Origin: an uncultured Desulfobacterales bacterium
GTDB taxonomy: Bacteria; Desulfobacterota; Desulfobacteria; Desulfobacterales; JAFDCJ01
Direction: 5' to 3'
NCBI GenBank assembly: GCA_945787595.1
Contig: CALZJV010000129.1
Span: forward strand, 1 to 17,888
DNA length: 17,888 bases
Shown here: piece by piece, positions 7,774 to 16,276 of the stretch
How the letters are laid out: every line of letters starts with the position of its first letter
Position numbering within the stretch: the stretch's first letter is position 1
Notes under the pieces: generated by a model
The model's input: the letters and a program-made list of their open reading frames with translations, nothing else
Database searches by the model: none
Told to the model about the DNA's origin: nothing
Position numbers and translations under genes: made by a program

Positions 7774-9642
7774 ATGATACCCAGGAACATGGAAGCTTAT
7801 CTAAAGGAGCATCTTCCCAAAGCCGCCATTGAAAACCGCATTGAGCGGGTAAATGGAAAGTGCTTCCTGGAATTCGGCTATACGGACGAACTTCTCCTTT
7901 CCCGGATGGGAATCAACTGCGATAAACTCGGTCCCCGCTTGGTTGCCTGCATGTGGGACGAGGCCTCATCTTTGGAAATCGGCGGATATCTTGTGGTGGA
8001 TAACCTGGCGATGGGAAGCCCTTCTATGGGAGGCATCCGCATGCTGTCCGAGATAACCCCGGCTGACATTCACAACCTGGCCCGCGGCATGACCCTCAAA
8101 AATGCAGCCGCTCGCCTGCCTTACGGTGGGGGCAAGGCCGGCATTGTGGCTGAGCCCGATACGTCCCCGGAGGAGCACACCGAGACGGTAAGTAGGTTTG
8201 CACACTTGCTGCATCGTTATCGATATATCTATGTGCCCGGCCCGGACGTCGGTACCAATGACGCCGACATGAAGACCATTGCCGTTGAAAATGGTATCGA
8301 CAGTGCGGTTTCCAAGCCTGCCGACATGGGTGGCAACCGTATTGATGAATTGGGAGCAGCAGCCGGTGGTTTGGTTATTGCACTGGAAAGACTTCTGGAA
8401 ATCATGCCACGATTGACCGTTTTGCCTCAGTTTGCGCAATTGAAGGTGCCCTCCCCGGAGGAGCTCAGCGTCATCATTCAGGGGTTTGGTGCTGTCGGGG
8501 CTCATGCGGCGCGCTATTTGATCGAGAGGCTCCCTTCGGCAAAAATAATCGGGATCAGCGATCATCAGGGCTATCTCTATGATAGGTCCGGCTTACCGGT
8601 GGTTAAGCTTTTCAATTTGGCAAAACAACAACGATTGGTTGCCCGTCATTACTATGAAGCAGAGATTACACCGCAAGTCCACCGCCACCCCACAAAATTT
8701 TCAACTGATGCCGACAACCTGCTGCGGGAATCGGCTTTCTGTTGTATACCCGCCTCTCCCGTGTTTAATTACATGGGTGTGCTGCCCTCAGAAGCCTGTT
8801 CAATGAGCGTAGATCGAATGGGAAACTGGTCGTTAATTATCGAGGGGGCGAATACCTATTCGCCGGATCCGAATCGCAAAGCAGCGCGCACCCGCATGGA
8901 ACAGGTTGTTTATCGCCAGAAAGGGGTAATGATCGCCAATGACTATTTGGTAAACTCAGGTGGTGTCATTTTTGCCGCCCAGGAACACATTATCCCGACG
9001 CCTGCGCAGCTTCAGATTCCCGAAGAAATACTCGGTAACCGGACGGAGGTCGAGGCCTGGCTATTGGAGAATCAGGCAGGGTTATCCAAATTATCTGAAA
9101 AACGTTTGGAAGCCGGGATAGAGTACAGGGACAAGACGATCCGACGCAACATGACGGAGTTGGTTGATCTGCTGGCTTCCAACCCGGACTTGCTGCCCGG
9201 CCAGGCCGCAGAAAGCATCAGTCTCAATCGCCTCACGGCCAAAGAAAGCGAGCGTACGGCCAGGGATATTATGGACCCGATGCCGACCATCGGCATTCAG
9301 GCCAATCTACAGGAAGCCGCAGCACTGATCGTAACAACCCAAAGCAGCATCATTGCCGTGCTTTCCATGGAGGGCAAACTTGCAGGCGTACTGACCACAT
9401 GGGACATCACCCAGGCCATGGCCGCAGGCGTTTGCGAAGAAAGCGTGGAAAAAATTATGACACGAGCGGTGATTTCGGTGGCCCCCACTTGCAGTATCCT
9501 GGATATTGTGACCGATCTGGAGCAAAACCAAATCTCAGCGATACCGGTCGTGGAAGACGGAGCCGTCCTGGGGATGGTTAATTCCGATTTGTTAGCGCAG
9601 CGGTATCTTTTACGACTCTTACGGTTACAGACAAATCGGTAA
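7774..9642 (+). CDS. Glu/Leu/Phe/Val dehydrogenase fused to a CBS domain pair
   Basis: This 622-residue protein starts with a glutamate dehydrogenase-type enzyme. Landmarks are the substrate loop MGGIRM (85-90), MTLKNAAARLPYGGGKAGI with the catalytic-region Lys121, the GPDVGTN motif with Asp158, a Rossmann NAD(P) motif QGFGAVG (GxGxxG, 237-242), EGAN (357-360) and NDYLVNSGGV. A two-CBS (Bateman) module follows at about residues 497-612 (ARDIMDPMPTIG ... SIIAVLSMEGKLAGVLTTWD; then VEKIMTRAVISVAP ... ISAIPVVEDGAVLGMV). CBS pairs usually bind adenylates, so the enzyme may be regulated by energy charge; this is inferred. The exact amino acid substrate is uncertain. AAAGGAA precedes the ATG. It is the last gene of the operon, and its stop codon lies just before the next regulatory cassette. 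Confidence 0.88.
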   Translation: MIPRNMEAYLKEHLPKAAIENRIERVNGKCFLEFGYTDELLLSRMGINCDKLGPRLVACMWDEASSLEIGGYLVVDNLAMGSPSMGGIRMLSEITPADIHNLARGMTLKNAAARLPYGGGKAGIVAEPDTSPEEHTETVSRFAHLLHRYRYIYVPGPDVGTNDADMKTIAVENGIDSAVSKPADMGGNRIDELGAAAGGLVIALERLLEIMPRLTVLPQFAQLKVPSPEELSVIIQGFGAVGAHAARYLIERLPSAKIIGISDHQGYLYDRSGLPVVKLFNLAKQQRLVARHYYEAEITPQVHRHPTKFSTDADNLLRESAFCCIPASPVFNYMGVLPSEACSMSVDRMGNWSLIIEGANTYSPDPNRKAARTRMEQVVYRQKGVMIANDYLVNSGGVIFAAQEHIIPTPAQLQIPEEILGNRTEVEAWLLENQAGLSKLSEKRLEAGIEYRDKTIRRNMTELVDLLASNPDLLPGQAAESISLNRLTAKESERTARDIMDPMPTIGIQANLQEAAALIVTTQSSIIAVLSMEGKLAGVLTTWDITQAMAAGVCEESVEKIMTRAVISVAPTCSILDIVTDLEQNQISAIPVVEDGAVLGMVNSDLLAQRYLLRLLRLQTNR

Positions 9643-9643
9643 T

Positions 9644-9709
9644 GGAACTCCTGGTTCTGATTGTAATAAAAAAACAGAACTAATTTATCTTGTTTTAAAT
9701 GTCTATCAG
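9644..9709 (+). promoter_or_regulatory. Putative activator-binding block, copy 2
   Basis: GGAAC (9644-9648), five bases, GTTCTGA (9654-9660), CAGAAC (9675-9680), TAATTTATCT and GTCTATCAG (9701-9709) repeat the order found at 4138-4203. The block begins immediately after the stop codon of the GDH-CBS gene. The GTTCTG and CAGAAC starts are 21 bp apart, about two helical turns, consistent with a pair of dimer sites on one face. Confidence 0.6.
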
Positions 9710-9872
9710 TTCTCATTATTGATTCAGCATAAACAGTCCGAAAAAAAATAATTGGATGGTAGAAAAAGCAATTTGATTTGATGCGAAAACTATCTGATAT
9801 CTATTCTAATTAAGCAGTCCGGCGCTATTAATCTTACCCCAATAGGGAATTACCCGCCGAGGCTTGTTCAAG

Positions 9873-9889
9873 GTGGCACACGCTTTGCT
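9873..9889 (+). promoter_or_regulatory. Sigma-54 promoter of the OmpA-lipoprotein gene
   Basis: TGGCAC (9874-9879), five bases, then TTGC (9885-9888) and T exactly match the sigma-54 consensus. The start of transcription would be near 9900, giving a leader of about 200 nt before the ATG at 10101. The leader contains an inverted repeat AGAACTT/AAGTTCT (9996-10002 and 10017-10023) that uses the same GAAC/GTTC half-sites as the upstream block and could also fold as a hairpin. Confidence 0.75.
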
Positions 9890-10100
9890 ATATCAATCAT
9901 AGAACAAAGCTGAAACAGCCGCCGAGAAGCGTCATCAAGCAAATTCAAAGCCAGCTAATAAAACCGCTTAGAAGGGCGTTCAGGAGATTTAAAAAAGAAC
10001 TTTTATTCTGAATCCGAAGTTCTCGTTGGCATTTGTCAGCCAGCCTGTCATTTCAATACGAAAATATTAACGAACGTATGATAAAAAAGGGAGGAAAAAA

Positions 10101-11558
10101 ATGCAAAATTTCTACGGTAAAATGTCCAGTAGAGCGACTATCGGCATCACTATTTTTCTATTGGCGGCCTGCGCCGGAACTCAATTCGACATGAAGTCTA
10201 TCCCCAGATCGGCCAATCCGACGGACGTGGTAAATGAGTTTGGCGGCGAAATCGCTACCGCCCGCAAAAACCAACTCAATGTCCTATCCCCGGATCGGTT
10301 TTCCAAGGCCGAAACATCACTGGCGAGAGCCAAGAAGGCTTTGGACAGGGGCGATGAAATTTCAGAGATTATGGAAAATGTTGCCGAAGGACGCGGCCAG
10401 CTAAAGACGGCAGAGGAAATGGCCCGGGTCGCCCGGACCACCCTGCCCGAAGTGATTAAGAGTCGCGAAATGGCCCGCGCTGCCGGCGCAACCAAAATAA
10501 ATGACTATGCGGGGGTGGAAGATGACTTTCTGACGCTCACCAAGGCCATTGAAGAAAACAACCTGCGGCTGGCTCAGCGTGAACGGGACAGCGTGAGCAA
10601 AGCCTTCCGCGCACTTGAGCTGCGGGCGATCAAAGACCAGACCATCGGTGAAGTTCGCAAGCTGCTGGCCCAAGCGGAAAATGACGGTGCCCGCAAATAT
10701 GCGCCCCATTCACTGTCGATGGCCCAGCAGAAATTAAAAAACACCGATGCCTTTATCACGCAAAATCCTTACGAAAAAGCCAAGATGCAGGAGATGGCCA
10801 ATGATGCGCTGTTTTACGCCCAACGACTGGTGCAAATGAATAAACAGAGCCAGAAAATTCGAACCATGCAGTCCGAAGAGATTGCGCGTTGGATCGAAGG
10901 CATGTTACACCAAACCACGACCAAGCTTTCCGCGCCGGATATGCGTAACGAGCCTTTTGAGACCCAAGTCGAAAATATGGTCGAATCCGTATCGGCGTTG
11001 CAGGCGGATCACAATTTCGTCATCCAACAAACCAAGTCCCAAGATGCGCAAATCAGTACCTTGGAAAAGCGAATGGCCGTTCTGGAAGGTGAGACCCAGG
11101 ATGAACGGATGGCCAAGGAACGTTTGACCGCCGAAAAGGAATTTAACCAAAAATTTTCCCAAATTCAGAATTACTTCAACTCTGAGGAGGCCGAAGTATA
11201 TAAACAGGGCAGTCAACTGGTCATTCGGTTGAAAGCGATCCAATTTCCGGTCGGCAAAGATATTATCATGCCCAAAAATTATGAACTGCTGAGCACAGTG
11301 CAAAAATCCATTCGCACCTTCGGCGAACCGGATGTGGTGATCGAAGGGCACACAGACAGCACGGGATCCGATCAGGTCAATGAGCATCTATCGCAACAGC
11401 GTGCCGAAGCCGTGCGGCAATATTTGGTGGCGAATCGAACACTGCCCTATGATCGCATCGTCGCGGTAGGCTATGGTTCCATGCGGCCCCTAGCATCCAA
11501 TCAAACCGTAGATGGCCGGGCAATCAACCGGCGCATCGATGTCATCCTCAAACCATAG
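10101..11558 (+). CDS. OmpA-family outer-membrane lipoprotein with DUF4398-like region
   Basis: This 485-residue exported lipoprotein has a signal peptide ending in the lipobox LLAAC with Cys24; Ala at +2 predicts sorting to the outer membrane. Residues about 40-260 are long, charged helices of the DUF4398 type (SPDRFSKAETSLARAKKALD and a second repeat APHSLSMAQQKLKNTDAF). A coiled coil follows (about 310-355). The C-terminal OmpA domain (about 370-485) has the peptidoglycan-binding motif GHTDSTGSDQVNEHLSQQRA (416-435) and INRRIDVIL at the end. It likely tethers the outer membrane to the cell wall. A strong GGGAGG precedes the ATG. Expression from the sigma-54 promoter at 9873 would link envelope maintenance to the chaperone/Usp response. 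Confidence 0.9.
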   Translation: MQNFYGKMSSRATIGITIFLLAACAGTQFDMKSIPRSANPTDVVNEFGGEIATARKNQLNVLSPDRFSKAETSLARAKKALDRGDEISEIMENVAEGRGQLKTAEEMARVARTTLPEVIKSREMARAAGATKINDYAGVEDDFLTLTKAIEENNLRLAQRERDSVSKAFRALELRAIKDQTIGEVRKLLAQAENDGARKYAPHSLSMAQQKLKNTDAFITQNPYEKAKMQEMANDALFYAQRLVQMNKQSQKIRTMQSEEIARWIEGMLHQTTTKLSAPDMRNEPFETQVENMVESVSALQADHNFVIQQTKSQDAQISTLEKRMAVLEGETQDERMAKERLTAEKEFNQKFSQIQNYFNSEEAEVYKQGSQLVIRLKAIQFPVGKDIIMPKNYELLSTVQKSIRTFGEPDVVIEGHTDSTGSDQVNEHLSQQRAEAVRQYLVANRTLPYDRIVAVGYGSMRPLASNQTVDGRAINRRIDVILKP

Positions 11559-11593
11559 CGCCAAGGGGGACAATGAATAACGGCTACAACCAC

Positions 11594-11624
11594 ATCGATG
11601 ACCCGTGTTTGGCGGGTCATCGAT
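11594..11624 (+). terminator. Perfect 12-bp stem hairpin after the lipoprotein gene
   Basis: ATCGATGACCCG (11594-11605), a 7-nt loop (TGTTTGG) and CGGGTCATCGAT (11613-11624) form a perfect stem about 35 bp after the stop codon. The 3' side is AAATGGAATTTG and lacks a T-run, so it is not a canonical intrinsic terminator. It could stabilise the mRNA end, act with Rho, or be a protein-binding palindrome ahead of the next gene. Confidence 0.45.
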
Positions 11625-11627
11625 AAA

Positions 11628-11643
11628 TGGAATTTGATATGCT
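11628..11643 (+). promoter_or_regulatory. Weak sigma-54-like sequence before the ABM gene
   Basis: TGGAAT, five bases, ATGCT has the required GG-N10-GC spacing but only partial consensus around it. It lies directly after the 12-bp hairpin and about 90 bp before the ABM gene. No copy of the GAAC/GTTCTGA block is visible upstream, so this may be chance. Confidence 0.2.
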
Positions 11644-11732
11644 GAGATATCGAATCCAATCGCCAAGGAGGCGCAAATTTTTTCGTTTATTTAACTCGTA
11701 ACATGTGACTGCTTATCAATAGGAGGGACACT

Positions 11733-12026
11733 ATGTCTGTAACGATACTTAGCAAACGGTTGTTTAAAATTGATCAAAAGGAGAACCTGATCCCCCTTTT
11801 TAAGGAACTTCGAGATCTTGCCAAAAAGCAGAAGGGTTTTATTTCAAGGGGAACTTTTTCCAGTTTAACCGATCCTGGTGAATATATCGTTATTAGTGAA
11901 TGGGAAACAGTGGAGGATTGGAGAAACTGGATGGATAAGAAAGAAACCAGGAAGATCCAGGGAAAAATTGATTCGCTACTCGGCGAAAAAACCCTTTTCG
12001 ACGTTTATTTACCGGAAGAATTTTGA
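11733..12026 (+). CDS. Antibiotic biosynthesis monooxygenase (ABM) domain protein
   Basis: This 97-residue single-domain protein has a ferredoxin-like dimeric alpha/beta barrel of the ABM superfamily. Indicators are the first strand VTILSKRLFKI, the helix ENLIPLFKELRDLAKKQKGF, GTFSSLTDPGEYIVISEWET (about residues 41-60) and the helix VEDWRNWMDKKE. Members include quinol monooxygenases, haem-degrading enzymes and proteins of unknown role. No haem-binding residue set can be assigned here, so the substrate is unknown. Shine-Dalgarno AGGAGGG lies 6 bp before the ATG. It stands alone between the lipoprotein and aldolase genes, with about 215 bp without a gene after it. Confidence 0.75.
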   Translation: MSVTILSKRLFKIDQKENLIPLFKELRDLAKKQKGFISRGTFSSLTDPGEYIVISEWETVEDWRNWMDKKETRKIQGKIDSLLGEKTLFDVYLPEEF

Positions 12027-12241
12027 AAAAGTTTAATCCGCTACTCTAATACCATTTGGTCAACTATTTTAAAACACCGGAATCTCAGCATCTGCTTTTT
12101 TCTTTTACATGATAAGTTCTGTTTAAGCTAGAATTGCTTTTGAGAGACCCATCTTGACTTCATTTGGTGGATTCTTATTTTCTTCATAAAATTATAAAAA
12201 TCGGGTTGCGTTTAACAATAGATAAGAGGAGGAACATTAAG

Positions 12242-13264
12242 ATGAACAAACAAGAGTTAGAAACCTTAGCCCATAAAATTGTCACGGACGCAAAAGGCAT
12301 TTTGGCGGCAGATGAGAGTTTACCGACGATAAAAAAACGTTTCGACACCATTCAGGTGGAGTCAACTGAAGAAAACCGTCGAGCCTACCGGGAATTGCTG
12401 TTTACGACCCAGGGAATGGAAGATTTTATCAGTGGTGTCATCCTCTTTGATGAAACCATTCGGCACGCCACCCAAGACGGTGTTCCTTTTGTAAAGCTGT
12501 TGTCGCAAAAAGGAGTGGTTCCCGGTATTAAGGTGGATAAAGGTGCTAAAGATTTGGCCGGATTTGTTGGTGAGAAAATTACAGAGGGACTTGACGGCCT
12601 GCGGGACCGTCTGATTGAATACAGAGACCTCGGTGCTCAGTTCGCCAAATGGCGGGCAGTTATAAAAATTGGGAATAATATCCCCACGCAGTTTTGCATG
12701 GATGCCAATGCTCACGCTCTGGCCCGCTATGCAGCGCTCTGCCAGGAAGTCGGACTGGTCCCCATTGTTGAACCCGAGGTGCTCATGGACGGAGAGCATG
12801 ATATTAAAAAATGCAGAGATGTGACCGCCGCTGCCTTGAAAAGCGTATACTCGGCTCTTTTTGAGCATTGTGTATATCTAGAAGGTACTCTGCTGAAACC
12901 TAACATGATCTTATCAGGAAAAGACTGCCCGACACAAGCCGGCCCTGAAGAAGTGGCGCAAGCTACCCTAAGTTGTTTTCGCCAGGTAATTCCGGCGGCT
13001 GTACCCGGAATTGTATTTCTATCCGGCGGACAAAGCTCCGAGCAGGCTACTGAAAATCTAAATGCCATGAATGCCATGGGCAAACATCCCTGGGAGCTTA
13101 GCTTTTCATACGGCCGGGCCTTACAGGAAGATGCGCTCAAAGCCTGGAAAGGTGCCGCCGCCAATGTGAAGGCAGGACAGAAGGTGTTTTACCATCGGGC
13201 AAAATGCAACGGGGCTGCACGCTATGGCAATTATAACAGAGAAATGGAGAGTATACCCACCTAA
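12242..13264 (+). CDS. Class I fructose-bisphosphate aldolase
   Basis: This 340-residue Schiff-base aldolase cleaves fructose 1,6-bisphosphate to DHAP and glyceraldehyde 3-phosphate, or makes it in gluconeogenesis. All family landmarks are present: GILAADES (19-26, catalytic Asp24), KWRAVIKI (137-143 region Lys), VEPEVLMDGEHD (176-187 with catalytic Glu), LEGTLLKPNM (213-222 with the Schiff-base Lys219), FLSGGQSSEQAT and WELSFSYGRALQ. The start at 12242 follows a strong GAGGAGG; the frame is open from 12164, but that ATG has no such site and the family starts at this Met. The last residues end in IPT rather than the Tyr typical of animal enzymes. Transcription signals upstream are not obvious. 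Confidence 0.93.
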   Translation: MNKQELETLAHKIVTDAKGILAADESLPTIKKRFDTIQVESTEENRRAYRELLFTTQGMEDFISGVILFDETIRHATQDGVPFVKLLSQKGVVPGIKVDKGAKDLAGFVGEKITEGLDGLRDRLIEYRDLGAQFAKWRAVIKIGNNIPTQFCMDANAHALARYAALCQEVGLVPIVEPEVLMDGEHDIKKCRDVTAAALKSVYSALFEHCVYLEGTLLKPNMILSGKDCPTQAGPEEVAQATLSCFRQVIPAAVPGIVFLSGGQSSEQATENLNAMNAMGKHPWELSFSYGRALQEDALKAWKGAAANVKAGQKVFYHRAKCNGAARYGNYNREMESIPT

Positions 13265-13395
13265 AATCAGTAAGTTTCGGTGTGCTCTTGCAGCAGCCAA
13301 ACGGAAACCTTGATCACGGTTGAAGCTGCAGCATCCTCGAATATGGGGTTCCAAACATAGGGCGAACTCTAAGCCGCCAAGGGCGCAGACATACG

Positions 13396-15171
13396 ATGAC
13401 GATCTGGATTGTATCCGCAATTTTAATGGTTACCTTATACTTGCTCGTCACCGAGAAAGTACCGGTGGATTTAACGGCCATTGGAATCATGGTGGCGCTG
13501 ATGATCAGCCGCGTACTGACGCCGGTTGAGGCTGTGGCCGGATTCGCCCACCCGGCGGTGATCACGGTCGGCTCCATGTTTCTGGTTAGCAAAGGTATGG
13601 TGCGAACCGGTGCTGTAGGATACATCGGCCAGAAAGTCATCACGATCGCGCGAGGCAACGCCAAGGCTGCCGTTATAGTTGTCCTGCTGGTCGTGGCCGT
13701 CGCGTCCGCATTTATCAACAACACGCCGGTGGTCGTTCTTTTTATTCCGGTTGTCATGCGAATGTGCTGCCAATTTGGCGTCAGCCCTTCTAAAATCCTC
13801 ATACCGCTATCCTACACCTCGATATTGGCCGGTACATGCACGCTCATTGGCACATCAACCAATATAATCATTAGTGATTTGAGCGCGAACAGCGGATACG
13901 GAGCCTTTGGCATGTTTGAGCTTTCGGCGCTGGGTATACCAATCGCAGCTATCGGAATCGCATTTTTACTGGTTGCTGCACCACGCTTTATGCCTGAGCT
14001 GTCAAATCCGATCTGCGAACTTGAAAATAGTGATCACCGCCGCTATTTGGCTGAATTTGCGATTCCCCGCGGCAGCGCACTCATCGATCGAGCTCCTAGC
14101 AATGTTTTTGCGAAGCAATATCCGAATCTTGAGGTGCTTGAACTCATACGCTATTCACACATCTTTCACCCGTCGCGGGATTCTGTTACCATTGCCGCTG
14201 ACGATCTGCTGCTGGTAAAAGGATCCGCCAATGATCTGATTGAAATCCTCAATCACGATGATGTCGAACTGCCCCAGTCCGAGAAAGGACTTGCGTTTGG
14301 TGTCGGTCAAAAAGAGTCAATTGTCGTTGAACTTATCATCCCGCCCCAATCCGCCTTGTTAGGCCAACGCCTCCTGGAAACCCATCTTAAACGGGACCTC
14401 GATCTTCATATCATCGCCATAAAAAGAAGCGGCTTGCACTATACCGAAAAACAAATTCATGATGTGAAGCTCAGGGTAGGTGATATTATCCTGGTGTGGT
14501 GTCACGCAGATAAACTGGAAAGGTTAAGGGGTGGGGCGAATTTTATTATTGCCGAGGATGTCTATCATGAAATTGTGCACAAAAGAAGAGCCTGGAAGGC
14601 GGCTCTCATTTTCACCGCCCTCATCACAGCAGCCACTTTGGGCCTGGCCGATATTATGATTTGTGCTCTGACTGCGGCTTTTCTTATGATTCTTACCGGT
14701 TGCCTGCAACTGCGGGATGCCTATCAGTCTATTCAGGCGGACGTCCTGCTGCTCATTGCGGGAACCATAGCCCTGGGTACCGCCATGCAGAAAACCGGTA
14801 CCAGTCAACTATATGCCGACGCCTATCTGGGAATATTCTCCGGTTTCCCGCCGATAGCTGTTCTCGGCGGATTTATTTTATTGGCCAGCTTGAGCACGCA
14901 TATACTGAGCAATAACGCCACTGCCGTTCTTCTTTTCCCGATCGCAATATCCACCGCAATTGGAATTGGCGCCGACCCCAAGCCTTTTGTAATGGCAGTT
15001 TGTTTTGGCGCCAGCGCATGCTTTGCCACACCCATTGGTTACCAGACAAATCTGTTGGTCTATGGTCCGGGTGGATACCGCTTTACAGACTATCTGAAAC
15101 TGGGTATCCCGCTGAATCTGCTGGTGTTACTTCTAGGATCGGCGTTTATCCCGATTTTATGGCCGTTTTAA
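13396..15171 (+). CDS. SLC13/DASS-family transporter with two TrkA_C domains
   Basis: This 591-residue inner-membrane transporter belongs to the divalent anion:sodium symporter type (SLC13/SAC1-like). The two transport half-repeats carry the Na+/substrate motifs FINNTPVVVLFIPV (106-119) with GTCTLIGTSTNII (146-158), and LSNNATAVLLFPIA with TPIGYQTNLLVYGPGGYRF near the C-terminus. Between them lie two soluble TrkA_C (RCK_C) domains (about 217-290 and 303-385) that typically bind a small regulatory ligand. The substrate is probably an anion such as sulfate or a dicarboxylate, but the sequence does not decide. The start at 13396 gives a normal first membrane helix; the Shine-Dalgarno is weak. 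It is 131 bp downstream of the aldolase and convergent with the next genes. Confidence 0.88.
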   Translation: MTIWIVSAILMVTLYLLVTEKVPVDLTAIGIMVALMISRVLTPVEAVAGFAHPAVITVGSMFLVSKGMVRTGAVGYIGQKVITIARGNAKAAVIVVLLVVAVASAFINNTPVVVLFIPVVMRMCCQFGVSPSKILIPLSYTSILAGTCTLIGTSTNIIISDLSANSGYGAFGMFELSALGIPIAAIGIAFLLVAAPRFMPELSNPICELENSDHRRYLAEFAIPRGSALIDRAPSNVFAKQYPNLEVLELIRYSHIFHPSRDSVTIAADDLLLVKGSANDLIEILNHDDVELPQSEKGLAFGVGQKESIVVELIIPPQSALLGQRLLETHLKRDLDLHIIAIKRSGLHYTEKQIHDVKLRVGDIILVWCHADKLERLRGGANFIIAEDVYHEIVHKRRAWKAALIFTALITAATLGLADIMICALTAAFLMILTGCLQLRDAYQSIQADVLLLIAGTIALGTAMQKTGTSQLYADAYLGIFSGFPPIAVLGGFILLASLSTHILSNNATAVLLFPIAISTAIGIGADPKPFVMAVCFGASACFATPIGYQTNLLVYGPGGYRFTDYLKLGIPLNLLVLLLGSAFIPILWPF

Positions 15172-15216
15172 CACATCAAAAAAGCCGGTGTAATTTTTCA
15201 CATGTAAAAACTTTCA

Positions 15217-15582
15217 TTATTTGTCTTCCGCAGCGACGGTGTGGAGTGTGAGCTGAGTGAAAGGTATTACCCAGCCGTATTTATTACAGGCATCAACCGC
15301 GATCCTTTGTATCGCCCTGGCCAGCACGTTGTAATATTGGGCTACCTTTCCCGAAAAATCAGCAATGATCTCGAAATCCAGGGATGAAGCCCCGGCTTCT
15401 TTGAATTCAACAACGAGGTTAATGATGTCACGGCCATATCCATCTTTTGTCAGTTCTGCATTTAACATTTCCTCCAATGTTTCCGGTATTTCCTGAGTGC
15501 TGATCTTTTGATGTTGGTAGTCAATGCCAAAGGTTACCCTGAGTCGAAAATTGGTGGAAATATTTTGATATGAGTAATAAAA
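15217..15582 (-). pseudogene. C-terminal remnant of a MscS-type mechanosensitive channel
   Basis: The minus-strand frame is open from 15582 to the TAA at 15217-15219 but has no ATG near its beginning; TTG at 15475-15477 is the most plausible start for translation. The sequence matches the cytoplasmic C-terminal domain of small mechanosensitive channels: FRLRVTFGIDYQH, LVVEFKEAGASSLDFEIIAD, YYNVLARAIQRIAVDACNKY and the family-typical ending GWVIPFTQLTLH. The transmembrane helices and the beta domain that should precede it are absent, and a TAA closes the frame upstream. It is best read as a decayed gene; a truncated soluble product is possible but unlikely to have a channel role. Confidence 0.65.
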
Positions 15583-15740
15583 TTAATTTCGATTTTATCA
15601 TTTCCAAAGCACTCCTTTTTACGACTACAGGGTTGCTCTTCGAAAGTTCCTTGCATAGGTCTCTCTGGAGTGACTTTTAACTGCAGTTGCTGTCAGATAC
15701 GTTGTGTTGCAAACACCGACTTTTATCAGAGAATTCGTTA

Positions 15741-16031
15741 TTAGTCTTCAGGGCTCTCCTGCTTTTTATCGTATTTTTTAATTTCTACAACCAACTTATC
15801 GATCACTTTAGTCGTCTCTTGTCGAATTTTGTTAACCCTGTCCGAAGTGTCCTTTTTAATCTTCTCCATTTTATTTTGAATATCTGTGATTTTGGCGTTA
15901 AAATCCGCTTGGTCGGCGGTTTTATAATAGGCCATAACCGATATGATCAGCGCAATAACAGAAATTAGAAGAGCAAGATTGGCCCTGAAACCTCCCTTAA
16001 CAATTTTAGTTGGCTCATTTTTTTCTTTCAT
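15741..16031 (-). CDS. Small membrane-anchored coiled-coil protein
   Basis: This 96-residue protein has one membrane helix (about residues 17-36, ANLALLISVIALIISVMAYY) after a short basic N-terminus. A charged, heptad-rich segment follows (AKITDIQNKMEKIKKDTSDR, then VNKIRQETTKVIDKLVVEIK). The layout predicts an inner-membrane anchor with a coiled coil on one side. No family is recognised. GAGGTC precedes the ATG. It lies 32 bp after the LapA-domain gene and is probably co-transcribed with it and the exported protein at 16349. About 150 bp after its stop hold nothing recognisable before the MscS remnant. Confidence 0.7.
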   Translation of the reverse strand: MKEKNEPTKIVKGGFRANLALLISVIALIISVMAYYKTADQADFNAKITDIQNKMEKIKKDTSDRVNKIRQETTKVIDKLVVEIKKYDKKQESPED

Positions 16032-16063
16032 TCTTTGACCTCATTGAAAAGAAGTTAGATGAA

Positions 16064-16276
16064 TTACTTCGACTTTACCGACTTTTCCTTTTTATGCTTT
16101 GGGAAAGTTAGTAACCAACCGGCGATAAACCCGATTGCCAGTGTTCCGAACAACATTAATGCTCGGGACATGGAGAGTTTCCACGTTAGAAAACGAAATT
16201 CCACTACCTCGGTGTTTTGAAATACAATGATAAGGACTATCAGTACTAAGAAAATAAAAAGTATATTTCTTATCAT
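16064..16276 (-). CDS. LapA-domain (DUF1049) inner-membrane protein
   Basis: This 70-residue protein has two membrane helices (about 4-20, NILFIFLVLIVLIIVFQ; and about 39-57, ALMLFGTLAIGFIAGWLL) separated by NTEVVEFRFLTWKLSMS. The NTxxVxFxFLTW pattern plus a basic tail (PKHKKEKSVKSK) is diagnostic of the LapA/DUF1049 family; E. coli LapA works with LapB in lipopolysaccharide assembly control. Its role here is unknown because no lapB is in view. Shine-Dalgarno GGGAGG precedes the ATG at 16274-16276. The leader and first codons are duplicated at about 17001-17036. Confidence 0.85.
   Translation of the reverse strand: MIRNILFIFLVLIVLIIVFQNTEVVEFRFLTWKLSMSRALMLFGTLAIGFIAGWLLTFPKHKKEKSVKSK

Larger units (their letters stand above)
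9644..9889 (+). repeat. 245-bp upstream regulatory cassette, copy 2
   Basis: This stretch is the diverged counterpart of 4138-4382. The order of blocks is the same and the distance from GTCTATCAG to the sigma-54 promoter is nearly identical (about 164 versus 163 bp). No open frame of interest lies in it. Conserved spacing through a less conserved middle suggests that DNA bending or geometry is under selection, or that the duplication is fairly recent. Confidence 0.65.

Noticed and set aside
12115..12140. GTTCTG and TTGCTTT before the aldolase as a fourth regulon member
   Set aside because: There is no GG-N10-GC pair at the right spacing and the other blocks (AATTTAT, GTCTATCAG) are missing.
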